Shown here one piece after another: positions 59,801 to 64,000 of a stretch of DNA of 64,000 nucleotides. Numbering within the stretch: position 1 is the first letter of the stretch; each line of letters starts with the position of its first letter. The translations under genes were made by a program, and so were the position numbers. The DNA comes from Asterochloris sp. CNOR1 (taxonomy: Eukaryota; Chlorophyta; Trebouxiophyceae; Trebouxiales; Trebouxiaceae), in NCBI GenBank assembly GCA_963969365.1, contig OZ017761.1, positions 2,186,899 to 2,250,898 of the forward strand, written 5' to 3'. Under the pieces are notes generated by a model that did no database searches, was not told the origin of the DNA, and saw nothing but the letters and a program-made list of their open reading frames with translations.

Positions 59801-61400
59801 TCAAGGGTGGAAGGAAATGGGCGAAACGTTTTGCTTGCCAACATTACCCGTCTGAGAGTGAAGAGCCTTAGGAAAGTAAAGGCCTTGCTGCCAGATATGC
59901 GCTGTAGCCTAGGTTGCCAGCAGGCTGTGTAAACAACTCTGAGATGTGCTCGCCTCTATCAGCTGCATAATGCAACCGGGCACCTCATGCGGGGTGCACT
60001 GTTGATGTGCAGCAGAGAAGCTATGGATCCCTCTGCTTTTGCAAGCATCAAGCATTAGGCTGCACGTCCACCCACAATCAGCTGGCAGCTTGGCCTTCAT
60101 GCAGCTGACACCGTCAATGTGACACTTGCAAACCCCGCTGAGGAGCATGCAGCGCCTCAAGTCGGCAACCCTCAGGCCAAAAGGCACAGACCTGCAAAAC
60201 ACTGATGTCGTCCTTGCAGAAAGGATTGTCAGGTCTGTCTACATTCAGCCACTCAAGTCGGCAACCCTCAGGCCAAAAGGCACAGACCTGCAAAACACTG
60301 ATGTCGTCCTTGCAGAAAGGATTGTCAGGTCTGTCTACATTCAGCCAGACCCCACATGCACCTGCAGGGGTTCAGCATTTCATGCAAAATCTTTGCCGGC
60401 TGCGCTTGGTGTTGGCGTCATTGCAAGTCCTCTGCAGGTTCAGGTAGATCAGCCAGCTCATTGATGCCAGGAACAAGGAGACACAGCAGCACCTGTCCGA
60501 CCTGGAGATCTGCACCCAGGCCTTCACCCTCCTGCTGGTTGTTGAGAAGGGCATGGATGGCAAACTTCTTTCCAGCAGAGTGCAAGGCCTGAGTGTTGCT
60601 CAGCTTTTGACAGACGAGACCTCCTGGCCAGTGCCATTTGCTCTGCAAGCAAGAGTTGCACCTGCAAGCTTCCTCTGCAGGCTTGTTCTATTAAGGCCAG
60701 CATATACAACTCAGTACCCGACTGCGGCGGCCTGCAGATCAGGAAGCTGCTGCCAAGGCACAAGAGCTTGCAAGTTGTGTTGGAGACGCTGATCTTGGTA
60801 GAGCCATGGGAACATGCATTTCAGGCCCTCCCTTTTGCAGGTGCTACATCAGACATGCAACAAGTCACCTTCATTTGGAGCACAGATTATCAGCCTTTGA
60901 AGGTCTCAACATAGCAAAGATGTCTTCAATGCTAACCCCCTATAGGCTGCCACAGTTTCAAAAGATGTCGGGCTCGTCCTATGTTGTATCGCCTCATGTC
61001 TTCAAGGAAGCTCTAGGCGTTTGTTCCAGATGCGTGCCACCTTAACTTGCGCCCTTCATCAATATTGATGCAGGTACCCCTGTACTGTGCCACTAAGCAT
61101 CAGTTATTCTCTTGAATTTCTGCGGCAGCGCCATCTATATAGGTCGATGGCACCTTCTGTCTAATGTAGAAGTTCAAACCAACATGGTAAAAGCTGGCAA
61201 AGGGTCAATGATGGGGTTGTGGGGGATGCCTTTTAAGGGCATGAAGCTGCAGTTCAATGTCTGCACTCTTGCTCATCACATTGGGTGCCAGGCGGACCAG
61301 TGTGGAGGAGTAGAAGTACTCCCATCTGGCCCCTGGGCTGCAGCTGCTCTAGATTTGCTGATCCACGCACGGCCTGAGTACTTGAGAGGACTGATGCTTT
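59801..61400. other. Subtelomeric stretch without a resolved gene
   Basis: Open segments exist on both strands but no chain of exons can be defended. The most coding-like piece is 60430-60640: the minus strand reads KKFAIHALLNNQQEGEG, while the plus strand reads QLIDARNKETQQHLSDLE, so even the strand is unclear. A 96-bp exact tandem repeat lies at 60156-60347. Confidence 0.4.
60156..60347 (+). repeat. 96-bp exact tandem duplication
   Basis: Two head-to-tail units (60156-60251 and 60252-60347) appear identical base for base. Each starts ctcaagtcggcaaccctcag and ends tctacattcagcca. The unit is 32 codons long and stays open through both copies on the plus strand and on the minus strand (NVDRPDNPFCKDDISVLQ). 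Which strand, if any, is coding is unknown. Confidence 0.95.
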
Positions 61401-61401
61401 G

Positions 61402-61570
61402 TGGTGGCCACTCAGTGGTGTGAAAGGCCGCCGGGCGGGATGTCTGATGGCGATGGATGCGTCACTGTGTGTGGAAGTGACATCACTACCACAACTGTGT
61501 GACATCACTACCACACAAAGTGACGCACCCATTGCCGTCAGACATTCCGCCTTGCCACCACTGATGACAT
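61402..61570. repeat. Imperfect inverted repeat / fold-back of about 170 bp
   Basis: The left arm core (about 61434-61483, ggatgtctgatggcgatgga, then tgcgtcactgtgtgtgg) matches the reverse complement of the right arm (about 61503-61553, ccacacaaagtgacgcaccc, then attgccgtcagacattccgcc) over about 51 bp with about 8 differences, three of which would be G-U pairs in RNA. Weaker pairing extends outward (cagtggtg against caccactg). The loop is about 18 nt and contains part of a short direct repeat, gtgacatcactaccaca. Confidence 0.75.
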
Positions 61571-63584
61571 GGCTAATGTCCCCGCTTCTCCTGCACGCAG
61601 CCACCAACTCTGCTTTAAGACTGCAGGACAGAGCAGCTGTCGGAGCCAGCCTCACCCTCCCCCCTCCCACCACCTCCCCCTCTCGAACAGCCTCTTCTGG
61701 TGGTTCTGCTGGCTGCAGTTGTGCTCCTGAAGATGCCATCTGCCCCCTAAACCCAAGCCAAGCAGTATCGTGCTGTGCAACGGTGGAAAGGGCTGCTAAC
61801 AGCAACCTGCCAATGGACCCACTTTTCAATCCCGGGGCAGTAAATTGACCTCCCAGAGTTGCGTAGTGGGGGCTGTCGCACGTTTGCATTTCCCTTCCTG
61901 CTGGCTATAGGCGGCAACAAGCATGCTGAAGGACGTGAACCTATGTTGGCAGATGAGCAGATTTTCACCTTCATCACAAACACATCGCTGCCTCCCACAA
62001 TTGGCGCTTGCGCTCGGCCCACCTGCTTGTCACAGGCAGCCAAGCAGAGCAGGTAGGCATGCACTGCAGGCATGTACACTGTGCCATGGCAGGCTTGAGG
62101 TAGGCTGCGGGCAGCATGGTGCAGATGCATGGAGTTGTGCACATCGCAGGCCTGCTCACTTTCAGGACGCCTCGCCACTGACGTCCGGCGACAAGTGAAA
62201 CTTCTGCTGTGACCTGATGGCAGCCTGTGGACTGCTTCCCTGCCACTGGTGGCACCTCCCTAGCACTGGGGGCGGCCTCAGGAGGTCACTGCCTGTGGCT
62301 GCTGCTGCATCTGCTGCATGGTGCCGACGTGGGTCGGCGCCTGCGGCGCTCTGGCCCGCCAGGTGCCCACGGGCCCTGGGACACCTGGAGGCACGTTGGT
62401 GTCAAGTCTGGGGCAGTGACAAGGCCCAGAACTGCCCCTGCCATCCCTGGGGTGCGGCTGCAGACAAGCCTGGGCATTGCCCAAAGAAAAGTTCTTGTCC
62501 CACGACGTGGCCCTGGCCAAGGCGGACACAGCAGTGCCAGGCTGGGGAGCAGCCTAACGTGCTCATCAGGGCACTTGGGCCCCTGTCTGCAGCTGCCTGC
62601 CACAGCCTGCCCCTGCTCTTGTGGGGGTGCTGGCCTGCAGGCTGCCAGGCAGGGTCTCGTGGCCTGCATTGGGGGCCATCCCCCCCTGCTGCACAGCATG
62701 CTGGTGCCTGCAGGCCAGGGTGATGCCTGACCTGCGCACCACTGGGCCCGCACATCCAGCCTGCCCCAGCTCTTGCAGGCTGCCAGACGGGGCCTGGGGT
62801 GTGATTTGAGGGCCATCCCCGCCTCCTGCCAAGTCTGGTGCTGCCCCAGGTGCCGGCCAGCCTCACTCTGACCTGACAAGCTGCCTTCTCAGAGCCCGCT
62901 CCTCTGCTTCCGGACAGCCCTTTTCCGTGAGGAGCACCGCCGGAGGCGGCCTGATCTGGTGGCGAGCTTCGTGCAGCACACCTTCTTTCTAACCTCCCCA
63001 ATGCAGCACAGCGTATGCCTCGCGGTGAGCCTCATGCAGCCTGGTGAAGCATGATCCATGTTGGGGCCTCCCTGTTCGAGAGAGTCCCGGCTCTGCAGGT
63101 CCCACCGTGCAGCCTCAGGATGAGGTGTGGCATTACTGGAAGGGGCACCATCCCAAGTCGTGGAGGACCAAGCCCAGCTGGCCGCTGGGGCTCTGTTCGA
63201 GAGGGCCCTGCCTGCCATTGCTACCACCAGACTTCAGCACTGCCATCACAGCAGACCAGATGCAGCAGCTGGTCACCTTGTATGTGGTGCCAGTGGTGCT
63301 TGCCAAGCACAAGATCAAGGCCATTGAACACCTCCAGAAGCTGCCCTCCCCTGCCACCACTGGCAGACAGCTGCAAATCAGGCTGCCACCAGTCAGGGTC
63401 CCATAGCAGCAGTGCCTAGAGCCAAGCAAGCTCCTGGTCAGAAGATTGCAAGGCTTAGCTTTTGAGAAGGAGTCGAAGTATTGGAAGCTGTCTCTTCAGA
63501 GGGTGGCCTGCCCACAGTTTGTGAGGCTGCATGCCTTCATCTGCCATGCCAGGCATGGCCCCCCTCCAGAAGGGCAAATGGGGA
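61571..63584. other. Subtelomeric GC-rich region without a resolved gene
   Basis: Contains long open frames on both strands that look like GC-bias artefacts (Ala/Gly/Pro/Arg-rich, no motif). A plus-strand segment at 61860-62040 (ADEQIFTFITNTSLPPTIG) and another at 63230-63400 (ADQMQQLVTLYVVPVVLAK) are somewhat protein-like, but I do not recognise them and cannot connect them. They could be relics of genes or transposons. Confidence 0.4.
62580..62850 (+). repeat. Diverged subtelomeric tandem duplication
   Basis: Two related stretches, about 62605-62690 and 62750-62825, share gctcttg(c/t), gcaggctgcca(g), gg(g/c)cctg and gggccatccc in the same order, with insertions between. No coding content assigned. 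Confidence 0.55.
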
Positions 63585-64000
63585 GGGTTTAGGGTTTAGG
63601 GTTTGGGGTTTAGGGTTTAGGGTTTAGGGTTCAGGGTTCAGGGTTCAGGGTTCAGGGTTCAGGGTTTTAGGGTTTAGGGTTTAGGGTTTAGGGTTTAGGG
63701 TTTAGGGTTTAGGGTTTAGGGTTTTAGGGTTTAGGGTTTAGGGTTTAGGGTTTAGGGTTTAGGGTTTAGGGTTTAGGGTTTAGGGTTTAGGGTTTAGGGT
63801 TTAGGGTTTAGGGTTTAGGGTTTAGGGTTTAGGGTTTAGGGTTTAGGGTTTAGGGTTTAGGGTTTAGGGTTTAGGGTTTAGGGTTTAGGGTTTAGGGTTT
63901 AGGGTTTAGGGTTTAGGGTTTAGGGTTTAGGGTTTAGGGTTTAGGGTTTAGGGTTTAGGGTTTAGGGTTTAGGGGTAGGGTTTAGGGTTTAGGGTTTAGG
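63585..64000 (+). repeat. Telomere, TTTAGGG array
   Basis: About 415 bp (roughly 59 units) of TTTAGGG reach the window edge with the G-rich strand pointing outward, so this is the right-hand chromosome end. The proximal 80 bp is a variant zone: one TTTGGGG, then five consecutive TTCAGGG units at about 63629-63664, then a TTTTAGGG. Another TTTTAGGG lies near 63720, and one irregular GGGGTAGGG step near 63972. The rest is perfect. Confidence 0.97.

Noticed and set aside
61254-61889. 211-codon minus-strand open frame
   Set aside because: It runs straight through the hairpin, so its repeated-looking segments come from the inverted repeat. No protein family is visible.
62286-63001. Two long overlapping minus-strand open frames (about 200 codons each)
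   Set aside because: They overlap in different frames, are Ala/Gly/Pro/Arg-rich, lack motifs and lie in GC-rich subtelomeric DNA, so they are likely composition artefacts.

Overview
This window is nuclear DNA from an intron-rich green alga and ends in a telomere. The right end (about 63585-64000) is an uninterrupted TTTAGGG array with its G-rich strand running off the edge. This is the land-plant/trebouxiophyte repeat type, not the TTTTAGGG type of Chlamydomonas. Genes are cut into many short exons by GT-AG introns that almost always end in CTGCAG, and the proteins are plant/algal types. I infer a trebouxiophyte-like chlorophyte; the species cannot be named from this sequence.

Layout, left to right: a vacuolar phosphate transporter of the SPX-MFS (PHT5) family, minus strand, cut by the left edge (1-6167); a P-loop protein of the Crinkler/RHS family, minus (6717 to about 8520); a DUF3445/HDOD haem-dependent N-demethylase-like gene, plus (about 8558-13276); a tRNA-Cys-derived SINE-like retroposon ending in an ATC repeat (13733-14137); a RelA/SpoT homologue, plus (14398-20611); a 24-kb gene for DNA polymerase theta (POLQ/TEBICHI) with helicase and polymerase domains, minus (21155-45400); a small secreted Pro/Thr-rich, Cys-rich surface protein, minus (46392-47596); the ribosome-biogenesis factor NOC4, plus (49060-53987); a zinc-dependent cinnamyl-alcohol-dehydrogenase-type reductase, minus (54309-59403); a tRNA-Thr-like sequence (about 59729-59800); about 3.8 kb of subtelomeric DNA with tandem duplications and a fold-back but no gene I can resolve; and the telomere. 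The genes do not form a pathway. Neighbours are arranged as usual for a eukaryote: divergent pairs with possible shared promoters (Crinkler/HDOD, surface protein/NOC4) and convergent pairs (RSH/POLQ, NOC4/reductase).

For five genes I rebuilt the exon-intron structure and the reading phase closes across most or all junctions: RSH (802 aa), NOC4 (591 aa), reductase (342 aa), surface protein (306 aa), and the catalytic half of POLQ. The HDOD gene closes except for one gap, and the SPX domain of the transporter closes across its first seven exons.

The most striking feature is one I have not seen named. Many introns contain several diverged tandem copies of the end of the neighbouring exon, often with the splice site included ('exon echoes'). 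At least ten exons in four genes show this, next to two almost unmutated tandem duplications (177 bp and 96 bp) that look like fresh examples of the same process. The second notable point is an RSH enzyme that has lost the HD hydrolase signature.
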